In this document: piece after piece, positions 11,166 through 22,165 of the stretch | Layout of the letters: each line of letters begins with the position of its first letter | Numbering within the stretch: the first letter of the stretch is position 1 | Source: Prochilodus magdalenae | Taxonomy: Eukaryota > Chordata > Actinopteri > Characiformes > Prochilodontidae | Length of the DNA: 64,000 bases | Assembly: GCA_024036415.1 (NCBI GenBank) | Contig: JAMWET010005053.1 | Location: 62,001-126,000, forward strand | Direction: 5' to 3' | Notes under the pieces: model-generated | Database searches by the model: none | Seen by the model: the letters and a program-made list of their open reading frames with translations, nothing else | What the model was told of the DNA's origin: nothing | Position numbers and translations under genes: made by a program

Positions 11166-11303
11166 CGTATGGGGAACTATCGGAGCCTCTTAACAAACAG
11201 GAAGAGTTCCGGTGTAATGGGACAGAGAACCATCTCCTGAATTGTAGCACCAGAGAGGGGCACACCTGCACACGTGGCAGTGCCGTCGGACTCACCTGCT
11301 CAG
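11166..11303 (+). pseudogene. SRCR domain 4, C-terminal half only
   Basis: Reads YGELSEPLNKQEEFRCNGTE, NHLLNCST and CTRGSAVGLTCSG to a GTAAGA donor, paralogous to the second half of the 9386-9687 exon. The N-terminal half (VRLVDG to CRELGC) is absent and replaced by unrelated sequence that looks like a transposon. Confidence 0.85.
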
Positions 11304-11403
11304 GTAAGAGTGATGGAATGTTACCCATAGCAGTCAACAGGTATGTGGTCTGAGGAGTTTCTGACGAGTGCCTCTGGTGTGTTTTCCATGAATGCCATCA
11401 ACG

Positions 11404-11699
11404 TCTGAAGTGGTGCGGCTGGGGAAGCAGGGCAGTCGCTGTGGCGGGGAGGTGCAGGTGTTCGATAAAGGAAGGTGGAGGAGACTGAAAGCATATATGT
11501 GGACCCTGAAAGAGGCTGCTGTGGTGTGCCAGCAGCTGGACTGCGGCTCGGCTGTTGCAGCTATGGAGAGCGAGTTGGAGGGAGACGAGGTGGAAATGGG
11601 GGTTTACAATGAAGTGTACAGGTTCGGAATCCACACCGAAGAAATGCTTGATTTCTGAGATGCCGTTCCGGAGGTCTGCCGCCGGCGTGATCTGTTCAG
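11404..11699 (+). pseudogene. SRCR domain 5, frameshifted 3' part
   Basis: Reads SEVVRLGKQGSRCGGEVQVF, DKGRWRRL and AAVVCQQLDCGSAVAA, then drifts and stops at TGA 11656-11658. The end of the domain (AAGVICSG) is found in a different frame just before the GTAACT donor at 11700. It pairs best with SRCR exon 3 (both have QLDCGS instead of ELGCG). Confidence 0.82.
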
Positions 11700-11805
11700 G
11701 TAACTCGGTGCATTAAAACAAATATCCGGTCAGAGCCGGCAAAGAATTCCAAACAAATGAACCAGCTTTGTTGAACACCTGTTCACAGGTTTCCTGTTCC
11801 GACCC

Positions 11806-12165
11806 AACATCTATTTCTCCACTCCCATAAGAGTATCCAGGGACCGCCAGAGGTGTTCAGGGTTCACGGCTTCTCCATCACCTGCTCCACTCAGCCGCAG
11901 TACCCCGGAGGCTCCTTCCACCTCAAACTGCCCTGGGACAACAGAAGCCACACCCAGTCAGCCATCAATCACTCTGCCTCCTCCTTCTTTACTGTCGCCT
12001 AAGATTTCCACCAAGAAAAGTACAGCTGCGTCTATGAGAACCACGTGATCTTCTGGAATGACAGGACTATAGATACGATGGAGTTTGATGACCTTAACTG
12101 GTCACCTGAGATTTCCATCCATAACCTCTCGTCGAAGAGTGGCTCTCTCGCCCTCGTCATCACAG
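11806..12165 (+). pseudogene. Ig-like domain exon of the SRCR pseudogene
   Basis: The frame GPPEVFRVHGFSITCS, TQPQYPGGSFHLKL, INHSASSFFTVA is typical of the Ig domains that follow SRCR domains in teleost receptors. TAA at 12000-12002 interrupts it, and it then continues DFHQEKYSCVYEN (the DxxxYxC-type F strand) to LALVITG and a GTAACC donor. Upstream of about 11838 the frame is uncertain. Confidence 0.82.
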
Positions 12166-12329
12166 GTAACCTGCCCCCGTGGCTTTGTGTTCAGTTGACC
12201 TGTTTTCTTCAGGTAGATGCTTGTAGAACATGAGCCACTTGCAACATCCGATCACAGGCATGTAAGCTCCAACAGACCATCCCAGTCTTGATCTTATCTG
12301 TGATTTCCAGACTCGCCAGTGCCCGGAAT
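12166..12329. other. Intron-like sequence
   Basis: Short spacer between the Ig exon and the satellite; nothing recognised. Confidence 0.4.
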
Positions 12330-12790
12330 CGTCACCAGAACAACCACATGTGACACCATAACCACACGGAAATCCATAGCAACTGATTAGCAGCACCTTA
12401 ACAACCACATGCGACACCATAACCACATGGAATACCATAGCAACTGATTAGCAGCACTTTAAAAACCACATGACACCATAACCACAGGGAATACCATAGC
12501 AACGGATTAGCAGCACCCTAACAACCACCTGGGACACTATAAGCAAACAGAGTACTATAGTAACTGATTACCAAAACCCTAGCGACCACCTCGGACACCA
12601 TAACCACACGGAATACAATAGCAACTGACTAGCAGCACCTTAACAACCACATGGAATACCATAGCAACTGATTAGCAGCACCTTAACAACCACGTGACAC
12701 CATAACCACACGGAATACCATAGCAACTGATAAGCAGCACCTTAACAACCACATGTGACACCATAACCACACAGAACACCATAGCAACTC
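12330..12790. repeat. CATAGCAACTGATTAGCA satellite, block 3
   Basis: Seven or so copies with TTAACAACCACATG, GACACCATAACCACACGG and AATACCATAGCAACTG phrases, close in sequence to block 2 at 7270. Both ends of the SRCR locus are therefore bordered by the same repeat. Confidence 0.88.
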
Positions 12791-12901
12791 CTGGAAGTCC
12801 CCGATCAAGAGTGTTGTGCTTATTGGGGTGCACTGGTCTCCACAGGTCAGCAGGGGGCAGTTAAGTATAAGGAACTAGAGCTGGTCCTCCTGCAGTCCAG
12901 A

Positions 12902-12971
12902 GCTGAAGGACAGCAGACTGTGGAATGAGGAGCTGGAGCAGGAGGAGGAGGAGGTGCAGGACAGGAATTAG
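12902..12971 (+). other. Possible acidic C-terminal tail exon, copy 1
   Basis: The frame ELKDSRLWNEELEQEEEEVQ DRN ends at TAG 12969-12971. A similar segment with the same DLEQEEE core and a stop lies at 17573-17649. These could be cytoplasmic tail exons of SRCR receptors, but no membrane exon was found nearby. GAG-rich sequence can also look coding by chance. Confidence 0.25.
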
Positions 12972-13524
12972 TTCATTGTGAGGGAATTGATAAGGAGGTG
13001 TTGCTTCTTCATCGGCTCCGGAATACCAGAACACCACCACTGGAGGTTTTGGGAACGGGGATAAGTGGCTTAGCGAGGTCTTGCACCATCTCAGCCTACA
13101 GCGGATATTCTTTAACAATTTACCTGCATATTTAGTTTGGAGCTGTGGTTTATATACCAACACTGAAACCCCTCCATCCCACTCACATGGCCTCCGCACA
13201 TGTGAGACGCAGCCCATACAGACAGCTCCGACCAGTCTACAGACGATTCCCAATGAAGATGCTTCATTCAAAACGACACGCTGCGTGTCCGAGTACTGAG
13301 CAACAGCGCTGGCTGGATCCCAAATGATTTCCTAAGTAGTGCACCATGTTGAACAAGGTGCTCCTGCAACTAGCAATGCATCACATGTCTATCTGGGATT
13401 CAGACATGTGTCCACCATGTCCTACTGGACACGTTTTGGTGTAGATGCCAGAAATTGACAAGTGTGCTACGTAGGACACGTAGGAGGGGAGCCTTTGGGA
13501 ACTGTGCTACAACTGTGCTAATGG
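12972..13524. other. Spacer without recognised gene
   Basis: Short open frames on both strands, none protein-like. No repeat structure stands out until the minisatellite begins. Confidence 0.4.
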
Positions 13525-13975
13525 GTCAGGGGTGTTTGTTCTATGAGGCCTTGGGGTGGGTGGGTTTAACAGGTCACGGTGTTTGTTCTATGAGGCCTTG
13601 GGGTGGGTGGGTTTAACAGGGCAGGGGTGTTTGTTCTACGAGGCCTTGGGGTGGGTGGGTTTAACGGGGCAGGGGTGTTTGTTCTACGAGGCCTTGGGGT
13701 GGGTGGGTTTAACGGGGCAGGGGTTTTTGTTCTAGGAGGCCTTGGGGTGGGTGGGTTTAACGGGGCAGGGGTGTTTGTTCTACGAGGCCTTGGGGTGGGT
13801 GGATTTAACAGGTCGGGGTGTTTGTTCTACGAGGCCTTGGGGTGGGTGGGTTTAACAGGGCAGGGGTGTTTGTTCTATGAGGCCTTGGGGTGGGTGGGTT
13901 TAAAGGGTCAGGTTGTTTGTTCTACGAGGCCTTGGGGTGGGTGGGTATAACGGGTTCGGGGATGTTTGTTCTTTT
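13525..13975 (+). repeat. 48-bp G-rich minisatellite, about ten copies
   Basis: The phrase TGTTTGTTCTACGAGG recurs at about 13533, 13580, 13628, 13676, 13724 and onward to about 13963 at 47-49 base steps, with GGGGTGGGTGGGTTTAACGG between. Because most units are 48 bases, one frame stays open as a 16-residue repeat (GVFVLRGLGVGGFNGA). It has no gene context. Confidence 0.93.
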
Positions 13976-14400
13976 CTTCCCATTTTGTAACTTGAAACTT
14001 ATAAAGTGTTAAGAAATAGTAAAATAATAAAGCGCGGCCTGCTATCTGTGGTTTTTGGGGGTCTCTTCTGTGCCCTCTGGTGGTGAGAAAGAATGCATCG
14101 GCACTGTGTACCACACTGTACTGATACCACACTGTATTGATACCACACTGTGTATTTACATTATTTATCCATCTGTTACAGAAATACATATAGGAAACAT
14201 ATGTATAAAATAAATCTAAAACTATGTATGTAACTGTCACACATCTATAAAAAATCTCCAGGATCAGCTCATGTACATTTACAGTATTTCCACCCCAAAG
14301 GCCATCTGTACATGTGGACATCACACACCTACATACAAAGCAGACATTACGTTTGAAATTCATAATGGAAGTTGTATGTAATTTGTCTCCTACCACCTTA
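13976..14400. other. AT-rich spacer
   Basis: No coding or RNA gene recognised. A triple repeat of CTGTACTGATACCACA phrases occurs at about 14105-14150. Confidence 0.4.
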
Positions 14401-14825
14401 AACTCACTACTACTACTCTTACCACCGGAAAATGACTTCTACCACTTAAAACTCACTGCTACCTTAAATTCATTACTACCACCTTAAATTCCCTGCTACC
14501 TTCAATTCAAAACACCTTAAATTGCCTGCTACCCTAAATTCACTCCTACCACCTTAAATTCCCTGCTACATTAAAAAGTCACTACTACCACCTTAAACTT
14601 CCTGCCACCTTCAATTCACAACTACCACCTTAAATTCCCTGCCACCTTCAATTCACAACTACCACCTTAAATTGTCTGCTACCCTAAACTCACTCCTATC
14701 ACCTTAAACTCCTCGCTACCTTAAATTCACTCTTACCACATTAAATTTGCTGCCACCTTAAATTCACTCTTACCGCCTTAAATTCCCTGCCACCTTCAAT
14801 TCAATAATGCCACCTTAAAAATAAA
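14401..14825. repeat. CACCTTAAATTC tandem repeat, block 1
   Basis: Imperfect units of about 25-60 bases built on CTACCACCTTAAATTCCCTG and CTACCTTCAATTCAC. A smaller related block lies at 16685-16920. Confidence 0.85.
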
Positions 14826-16560
14826 TCTATATATGAAACCATATGTACACATGTATCCCATTATCTATAGAACTCTCCAGTTATACACATGGACATGGAC
14901 AGTATTCCAACCTTGAGTCCGTCTATACATGAACACGTCTACCTCTAGAATGGACAGGAGGTTCATCAAATGGAACCTGTGTCTTCATAACCCTGGATAT
15001 ATAAATTAATTACATAGTGTTAATGTATTATACCATGCGAAACGATCTATATACGTACGTACACACATCATTATACAATACACATTATTATAGGACCTCT
15101 ATAAACTGGGTGAACATGTGTCCATCTGTACGCATGTCCATACATCCGATAATAAAGTCCCGTATGGGTAACACCTGGAGAATTCATACCAGCACGTGTC
15201 CTGGACCAACTTTGCATGTATGTCCCCTTACGGTCGTTACGATCTGCATCCCAGTCGCTCCGACTGTTCCACGGAACCGTGTCATTGCTGACGCCGCATC
15301 AAAACTCATTAACGTCCCCAGAGCGATGTTAGAGACACCCCCTTGCTGGCTGTCCTGAAATCAAGGACAAACATGTTACCGGTAAGCAGCGCTGGACTGC
15401 AAGGATGGTGCTCACGCAAGCATTGGACAGACGGTGGGGATCTCAGTGGCATGAGAAGATGAAGAAAGAAACACCACCACCAGCAGACTAAACTGCACAA
15501 TCAGCCATCAGGTAAACTGTGCCCAGCCTTCTCCAAGTCAAATGTGCAACACCACCTGCAGGAGCCCAGAGTTACCACCACCACAAACGGCAGAGACAGC
15601 AGGCACCACCAATGCCCCAGCTACCCCACAGCGCAGGCAGATTGGCACAAACACCTGTCAAATAGGACATTGCTACCACCGCAATGTGTCTGCACCACCC
15701 ACTTTCAGCTCCACTGAGGATCTCAAACTCCTTGTTAACGGAACCCAAACGCAAAATGGAGGGGTGGTGCTAAGCGTTAGGGGCAAGGGGTGAAATGGGA
15801 TTAGGACTGATCACACGTCCTATAGGACACTGATGTAGGCCTCAGGACTCCGGTTCCTGTACACGGTGAGGTTCGCCAGTACCTGCCTCCATCACCAGAA
15901 CGCTGCTGGCGCCAGTCCTAAAGCCGATAACCTGCTTTACCATCTTCATACCCATCAAGAAGTGGAGCCATATCTCCATTAGGACCCCGTCAGGTGGGGG
16001 TCTACATCACTGGGACAGAACCGCGGTCTGAAGAGGAGGGAGTGGCATTCTTGAAACTTCGTAACTTCACTCGTACGTTCTTCTCTGTCTCCTGCCCTCT
16101 CTCTCTCTGGCGATATGTGGGGGCTGTGGACAGTAGTCCCCCCTGTCCATCTCGTAACGGTCTCCAATGGGTAGCCCATTCTACATCTGCTTCCCAATCT
16201 AACAATGCCATTTGTAGCAGGGATCCCTCAGACATCCTAGCTCCTAGATGGGGGGACTCACTTCCTGGGCGGACCTCAACACCTCAATTTTAATGAAAGG
16301 TAGAGGCAGTCACCCATCGTGTAGGCTCGTTCAGATGATAGGACAACCGAAAGGTGTCCCAGTGGTCCATGTTATCGAAAACTTACCAACAAAGTCTCCA
16401 CTCCTGTTCAAGAAAACAACAAGACTAGCAGAGGTCAACGACAGTGCTCGTACAGCAACTACAGTTCCACTTCGGCATTCTGCGTTTTCTCCAATTAGCT
16501 GACCTCCGATGGTGCAGTAGCACAGCGGCTCAAGCTAAAGCAACCGAAGAGAAGCATTCC
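14826..16560. other. Spacer without recognised gene
   Basis: Several open frames of 60-113 codons occur on both strands, overlapping one another, with no recognisable domain, splice framing or start context. I do not support any as a gene. Confidence 0.4.
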
Positions 16561-16564
16561 GTCG

Positions 16565-17010
16565 CTGTCCAAAGGATACCACGTGTCTCCATTTTGGTCA
16601 ATTTCTACCTTTATGCCTCATTAGACCACATGAGCCACTGTTTACACTGTGTAGAAATTTAATGAAGAATGGAACAACAGAAACCTACCACCTACTACCA
16701 CCTTAAATTCCCTGCTACTTTAAAGTCACTATGATCAATTAAACCCCTTGCCACCTTAATCTCACTACTAGCACCTTAAATTCCCTGCTATGTTAATTCA
16801 CTCTTACCACCAAAATTTCACTTCTACCACTTTAAACTCACTGCTACCTTAAATTCATTACTACCACCTTAAATTCACAACACCTTAAACTGCCTGCTAC
16901 CCTAAATTCACTCTTACCATTTTTGTTGATTTCCAATTTCATGCCTCATTAGACCACATGAGCTGCTGTTTACACTGTGTGGGAATTCCATGGAGAACGG
17001 ACCAACAGGA
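16565..17010. repeat. CACCTTAAATTC repeat block 2 inside a direct duplication
   Basis: A segment containing GCCTCATTAGACCACATGAG and TGTTTACACTGTGT is present at about 16590-16690 and again at about 16925-17015, on either side of a CACCTTAAATTC block at 16685-16920. The arrangement suggests a local duplication that carried or trapped the repeat. Confidence 0.7.
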
Positions 17011-17015
17011 ATGGC

Positions 17016-17572
17016 CCAGAGCTTCTTGGAAAGACGTTTGGTTCCATTGACTTCCATTCAAATTAGATGAGGTTTTGGCCTGTCCTGTAAAGCTGCCATT
17101 TTGGATTATTGATTGATTATACTCCTAATATGACACATGGAACACACGCACATAAATCCCAACCATGATGACAGTATACCCGTACCCTGTCCGGTGTTGT
17201 CTTGAAGGGTCGGGATGGATTCCGTAAGTTAAAAACAAAGACACACTGTATTTCCTGACAACTAATGACCAACGTCTTACTGTTTCACGTCGTGAGTGTA
17301 TCAGTGTTGGTGAATTCCCATCATACATATCAACTGATAAACACTCTGACTGTTTTTTATTAAATAATAAATAAGAATTAATAATTATAATTACTGTGTA
17401 GACATACCTGATTCATTTCAGGGGCTCCACCATATTTATATCACACGTGTCTAACCGATTGACTCCAGCTGGCCCCAGTACATTTAGAGTTCTGGAGCAA
17501 ACCTGAAAACGCCGACCTGCTCCATGGTCATTATTGTAAAAGCCAGAGCTGTTCTCCCCGCAGGCCAGAGCT
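17016..17572. other. Spacer without recognised gene
   Basis: AT-rich, with no supported coding segment. Confidence 0.4.
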
Positions 17573-17649
17573 GAGGAGCATGTGGAGAGGAGCTGCTCAC
17601 CGACCTGGAGCAGGAGGAGGAGGATAAGGAGGAGAAAGAGGAGGATTAG
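17573..17649 (+). other. Possible acidic C-terminal tail exon, copy 2
   Basis: The frame DLEQEEEDKEEKEED ends at TAG 17647-17649 and is preceded by AGAGCTGAGGAGCATGTGGA, which resembles the sequence before the copy at 12902. This hints at a second, otherwise lost, member of the SRCR-type locus. Confidence 0.22.
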
Positions 17650-18079
17650 GTCATGCGAAAGGAGTTACTGAGGGTGTGGGAGAGAGACAAGAGAACTTGC
17701 AACCCTCAAAATTATAAAAAAAATTTTTTAATAGAATTAACACAGCCAACTGTTGGAACACTCGTCCTGCAGATGTTCAGAGCTTCTATATGTGACTTAA
17801 TAAAAAGATTCATTAATTGATTGATTCATATTTGGACATTCTTCTAGGTGTGAAGTCTCAGACTCTATTCAGGGCAGGGCTCTGCACACACACAGGGCAG
17901 GCCAGGGCTCTGCACACAGGGCAGGGCTCCGCACAGCTGTAAAAGACACTCTCCCCACAAAACGCTTTGCACTGCTCCCAGCACGCTGCTCCCAACACAT
18001 CCCACACCTCTCCCACTCTCTAACAGTCACTCACAGCTCTTATCAGTGTCCCTGTACTTACAGACTCGGATCCTGTGTG
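17650..18079. other. Spacer with a small direct repeat
   Basis: Around 17870-17935 the phrase GGCAGGGCTCTGCACACA is repeated three times. No gene recognised. Confidence 0.4.
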
Positions 18080-18250
18080 TTCTATCTGGCGTCGACCTGG
18101 AGAGGTTGGGCTCCTCCCTTTGAGTCTCGATTGAGGGTTCTCCCTCTGGCCCAGAAGGAGTTTCTCCCTGCCACTGTGGCCCCTGGGTTCTCTGTAAAGC
18201 TGCTCCGTGAGATCTGTTGTAAAGGGCTCATATAAAAACGTATGACTCGA
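18080..18250 (+). repeat. Fragment of a teleost interspersed repeat
   Basis: Carries GAAGGAGTTTCTCCCTGCCA and, further on, GTAAAGCTGCTCCGTGAGA and TGTTGTAAAGGGCTCATAT, phrases widely seen in dispersed fish repeats. Not coding, although a minus-strand frame is open across it. Confidence 0.5.
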
Positions 18251-18639
18251 CAGCTGAACGTTACGAGAGACTTCGATCATCTACAACAGTACAAGTACAA
18301 ACAAACTGGACACATCAACCTTCCAGATCCACACTGAGTGTTTCAGCCACAGCCAGTCCTCTATATCTGCCACAGAACACGCAGGAGATTACACGTGGGA
18401 GATTTACGGGGTTTCTGTAAATCTAATCCCATTTTATCATCCAGATTATTCACCTTTCCCTCAAACATGAAGTGGGAAAATAGTTTACTGTAAAAGGAAC
18501 TCCCATTTTCCCAACCAGGAAGCTGAACCTAAAGGAACGCTGGGTTGAAAAAGAAAAGATGGTCACAGTGGATGTACGTAAACACCACATCACGCTTCAT
18601 CATACAGCAGTTACAGAAGACGAGCTAGGATCGGCACCA

Positions 18640-19330
18640 GCCACATATTCCTGCTAACCCCCTTCTGTAGGTAGCTACGTTAACTAGGTTAGCGCTAATC
18701 AGTAGTTAGAATGATGCCTGTAGTAGTAGCCTGGTAGCCAGTAGCCTGCCAAGTACCTGAGATACCGTTAGATACAGTATGTTTGGTCCGGCTGCCTCTT
18801 AAAACCCATCTAACCTACTTCTACCACAAGCTACAAGGCCAAAGAACTACATAGCTAGCTTGCTAACCTAATTAGCTAGCATTAGCCAACTTGGCTAGCT
18901 TACCAAAAGGTTAGGGTGCTAGGTGAATGTTAACTATGTACTTAACACTTGAGATTATTTTTTGTGGATATTGGTGAGAACAACAGCCCGAGTTATCTTT
19001 CCCTGGTTAACAAACTTAGACTTTGTAAATTAAACTGAGACACCATTAAGCAAGGCTAGTTACTGTTGGCTAGCTAACCTACCTAACTAGCATTAGCTGA
19101 CTTGAGCTTACCAAAAGGTTAGACACTAGATGAACCAGCTACATGGGTTACACAATAACCCTAAGATTAGTAAACCTATACACTGGTTAGTTAGCACAAT
19201 AACCAAGTAACCGAGTTACTGTTCGCTGCTAAATCAAAGCTAACCGGAGTTCACATTAAGCTAGGCTAGCTGGCATTAGCCAATAGCTAGAGAGTTTACC
19301 CAAACAGGTCAAGCCGTATCTACTGAATTA
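18640..19330. repeat. TTAGC/GCTAGC-rich tract
   Basis: Dense, irregular recurrence of GCTAGC, TTAGC and AACCTA phrases (for example CTAGCTAGCATTAGC) in both orientations. There is no fixed period. Non-coding. Confidence 0.6.
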
Positions 19331-20734
19331 CAACATCAGACCACATCAGACACCCGAGGGACTGCTCTGGGATGGTATTCAGAGATGTATTGGCTCTGCC
19401 AGCGCTAATTCCAAACAGATGATCTTACCTGTTCATTTTCAGAAGTGACCGTTGGAGATAACACAGGCAGGGCTCCAAACACAGGCAGGCAGCATCAGAG
19501 AGAAACCACGGGACCAGGGTACCAGAACAGAGAGCAGGACACACTGCTCAGAGCTTTCGCTAGAGGCACAGAGACCTAGGGAACAGGCGGCCCAGCCTAA
19601 GGAGTATAAATGTCCTAGATCAGCTGCAGGTGTGTCAGAGTGGGTGGAGCCAGGGTGGAGCCGGCAAAGAAAGTCAAGTGCAGCACCACCCAGGCCCACC
19701 AGGGGGCAGTATGTGGAAGTGCTGTCGCCTTTTCCTGTGTCTTCATATTCTATTAAAAGTGAATTCCTTAAACTTCCATTAAATGCTTTACACTGGTCCT
19801 CACTGTGTGTGTCTATCAGCATCTCCACATGTCCAGCAGGTTCTTAGTGAGGAACCGAAGGTTGGGTTCTAGCTTTATTGGAAGATACAGTGAGCGTCTG
19901 GTTCATAAGAACAAGCCATCTTATGGTGGGTAAGGGACATTGGAATGAGGTGGTGCTCATCACGGTCAGTAGAGAGTGGGTTTGGCCCTCTGCCAGTCTG
20001 TAGCTGTGTTGTCCTGTCCTGTTTGTTGCTGGACCTTGTTCTTATGAACCAGACGCTCACTGTATCTGCCAGTAAAGCTAGAACCCAGCTCTTTCATGGC
20101 ACATATAGGGGTGTGGACTCAAGCGCAGGGCGAGAACCATATAAAGGTTTAACTGCCAGAAAGTGGGTTTCCCGAATATGAATGCTTATGAAACGATGTG
20201 TGCGGGGAGTGAAATGTTCCAAGGAAAGTGATTGTGCAAATTGGTCTCAGGTGAGGATCTAACCCCTGTTCTCCGTGATGATGACCCCACATGTTAACTC
20301 TGCGCTAAGCACCGGTAGGCATGAGATGAGTCAGAGCGGGTTTAGAAGGAAGGAGAGGGAAAAAACGGCGGGAAGCTCAAACAAAGGAGATGCCAACAGT
20401 GGCGTGCATGAGAGAGTCTTTCTAAAAGGACCAAAACAACCAGAAAAGGGTTTAAAAGAAAGGGGATCTTTTCTGTTTCTTTTGTCTTTTTAGCTTTTCT
20501 TCATTATTTATTTATTAATTTATTTATGTATTTATATTCTTCCTTCCCCAGCTTGCTTCTTCCTTTGCAGCATGGGTCTTGTCTCTTTTTTTTTTTGCTA
20601 GTACTATACTGTACCATCTACCCCTCTACAAACATGAAGCAGTGACGGCTGCTTGGTGGTGTCTTATATGGCCGATGCATCAGGTGCAGCTTGCTGGCTA
20701 CAGGCAGCACAGCCAGAAGCTTTATACAGCGAAT
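19331..20734. other. Spacer without supported gene
   Basis: Complementary open frames of about 130 codons overlap at 19439-19847, but neither shows a domain or exon signals. A local duplication links 19855-19925 (ATACAGTGAGCGTCTGGTTC) with its inverted form at about 20040-20065, giving a potential hairpin of roughly 200 bases span. Nothing else is recognised. Confidence 0.4.
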
Positions 20735-20950
20735 GTGTTTCTAGTTTCAAAACTGATCCCAGATTTTCACAAGTCTTTTTCCAAGATTACATAATGCAAG
20801 TTTGCAGAGGTGGAACAAAGCAGATCATGCAGTACAGTCAAATGAGTTTGTAGTTCTTGGTAGTTCTTGACCAGAGCAACTCCACTCCTGAATCCCGCAG
20901 GTCATTTTTACTAAGGTCCAGTTCTTTCAGGGAGTATATATCTAGTTGTA
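20735..20950 (-). pseudogene. NLR-type leucine-rich-repeat fossil, copy 1
   Basis: On the minus strand the translation includes [20 protein letters not shown], the consensus LRR of teleost NLRC3-like/NLR proteins. Flanking sequence up to 20735 is related to the next LRR but broken. Two longer copies lie at 42845-43178 and 60960-61292. No NACHT or other NLR domain is visible, so this is a detached LRR piece. Confidence 0.7.
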
Positions 20951-21930
20951 TATTGAACACAACTACAATTACACACTGCTCAACCTGCCTGGGAAAATGT
21001 ATGCCAAAGTGCTGGAAAGGACACTGACCAGTGGTTGAAGTGCAGAATTTTAGAATTTTATCTCGGCTGTGGAACAATGAAGTAGCTTTTTACCCATGTG
21101 CTGATTGTTGAAGGGGCATGGGAGCTTGCCAACACAGTCTACTTGTCTTTTGTGGGCTTCGATAAAACTTATGACTGTATTCCCTAAGATGTTTTTGTGG
21201 AGGTCCTCTGGGAGTATGAGGTGCCGGTACCATCACTATGAGTCAGTTAGTCTCTGTAGTTCCAGAGTGATAGATGTCTGTATACTCAACAGTAGGTCAA
21301 GCTTGGTAAATGTAGATGTTGAACGTTGTGCTTTGTCTCCACACTATCACTGTTTGTGATATTCATGGACAGAGCACTAATGCTCCTTCACAAGTGATAG
21401 GAAGAAGGTCTCAGAGATTGGCTAAAGGCTGGGACAGGCAGCAACAGCAATGAGGTTCTAGTAGCAGAGAGTAGTGGAGAAGAGGGAGCTGAGTCATAAG
21501 GCAAAGCTCTTTGTTTACCAGTCTGTCTACATCTCCATCCTCAAATGTGGTCAAGAGGTTTGGTTTATGACTGAAAGAATAAGACTGCAGATACAAGCAG
21601 CAGAAATGAGCTTTCTTTGCAGGGCGGTATGCTAAACTCTAGTTAATAGGCTGAGGAGCTCAGTCATCCGGGGAAACTTGGAGTATAGATGCTACTCCGC
21701 CATGTTGAACAGAGAAAGATCAGGTGGTTGGGGCATCTAATTCATCCATTGGAGGTTTACTAGTGATGACCATCCCAGGACTTGCTGGAGGCATTACATC
21801 TCAAAGCCTGCCTGACAACTGCTTGGGATCCTACTTGGAAAATTGCTGGGGACAGAGCCACCTGGGCTCCTTAGCTTTCCCAACTGTAACCGTGGCCCTA
21901 TACTGGACCAAGCAGTAAAAGAAGATGAAA
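20951..21930 (+). mobile_element. Degenerate LINE reverse-transcriptase region, copy 1
   Basis: Translating across several stops and frame changes gives NLPGKMYAKVLERTLTS, EGAWELANTVYLSFVGFDKT YDCIP, VIFMDRALMLL and IRWLGHLIHPLE. This order matches the palm and thumb of a common teleost non-LTR reverse transcriptase (VYAKVLERR, FVDLEKAYD, ILFVIFMDRI, LRWFGHLIR). Heavily decayed and inactive. Confidence 0.75.
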
Positions 21931-22165
21931 GTTGTTATTGCTAGCTGTATATATGGAAAGCTGTGGTTAGTTATTGTTATTGACCAGCTCTCTGTTTTTC
22001 TTTTTGTTCAGGTGGGCTGTCCTGATGATCATCACTTCTCTTTTTCTGTTTCCACAGTAAAGTCTGTTACACACCTCTGATATCTACCCTCAATGACATA
22101 TGTAGTTGTTTATCCCCACTCCCGAGCTGCATTCATGTTTATGGTAGAAGGAGGATGGCAAACTG
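21931..22165. other. Spacer
   Basis: Short AT-rich sequence between the LINE remnant and the shared receptor-flank module; nothing recognised. Confidence 0.4.

Larger units (their letters stand above)
7141..12165 (+). pseudogene. Decayed SRCR-Ig scavenger-receptor locus
   Basis: Ordered remains of a secreted or membrane SRCR receptor: signal exon (7141-7183), SRCR exons (8997-9301, 9386-9687, 9764-10060), an SRCR half-exon (about 11166-11303), a further SRCR exon (about 11404-11699) and an Ig-like exon (about 11806-12165). Phase-1 SRCR exons each ending in TC(T)TCAG|GT match the usual one-domain-one-exon layout. Lesions include TGA at 9074, a lost base near 9300, a frameshift with TAG at 9466, TGA at 9802, a truncated domain, TGA at 11656 and TAA at 12000. 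No full-length product is possible. Fish SRCR proteins with a distal Ig domain resemble the CD163/DMBT1/CD5-CD6 group; the parent gene cannot be named. Confidence 0.85.

Noticed and set aside
13603..13950. Forward 115-codon Gly/Val/Phe-rich frame
   Set aside because: Entirely the 48-bp minisatellite; no splice sites, promoter or other exon support.
15017..16502. Several 60-113 codon frames between 15.0 and 16.5 kb
   Set aside because: Overlapping on both strands without protein-like features, starts or splice signals.
19439..19847. Complementary open frames of about 130 codons on both strands
   Set aside because: The two frames overlap and neither has a recognisable domain or exon boundary; a high-GC stretch with few stops by chance.
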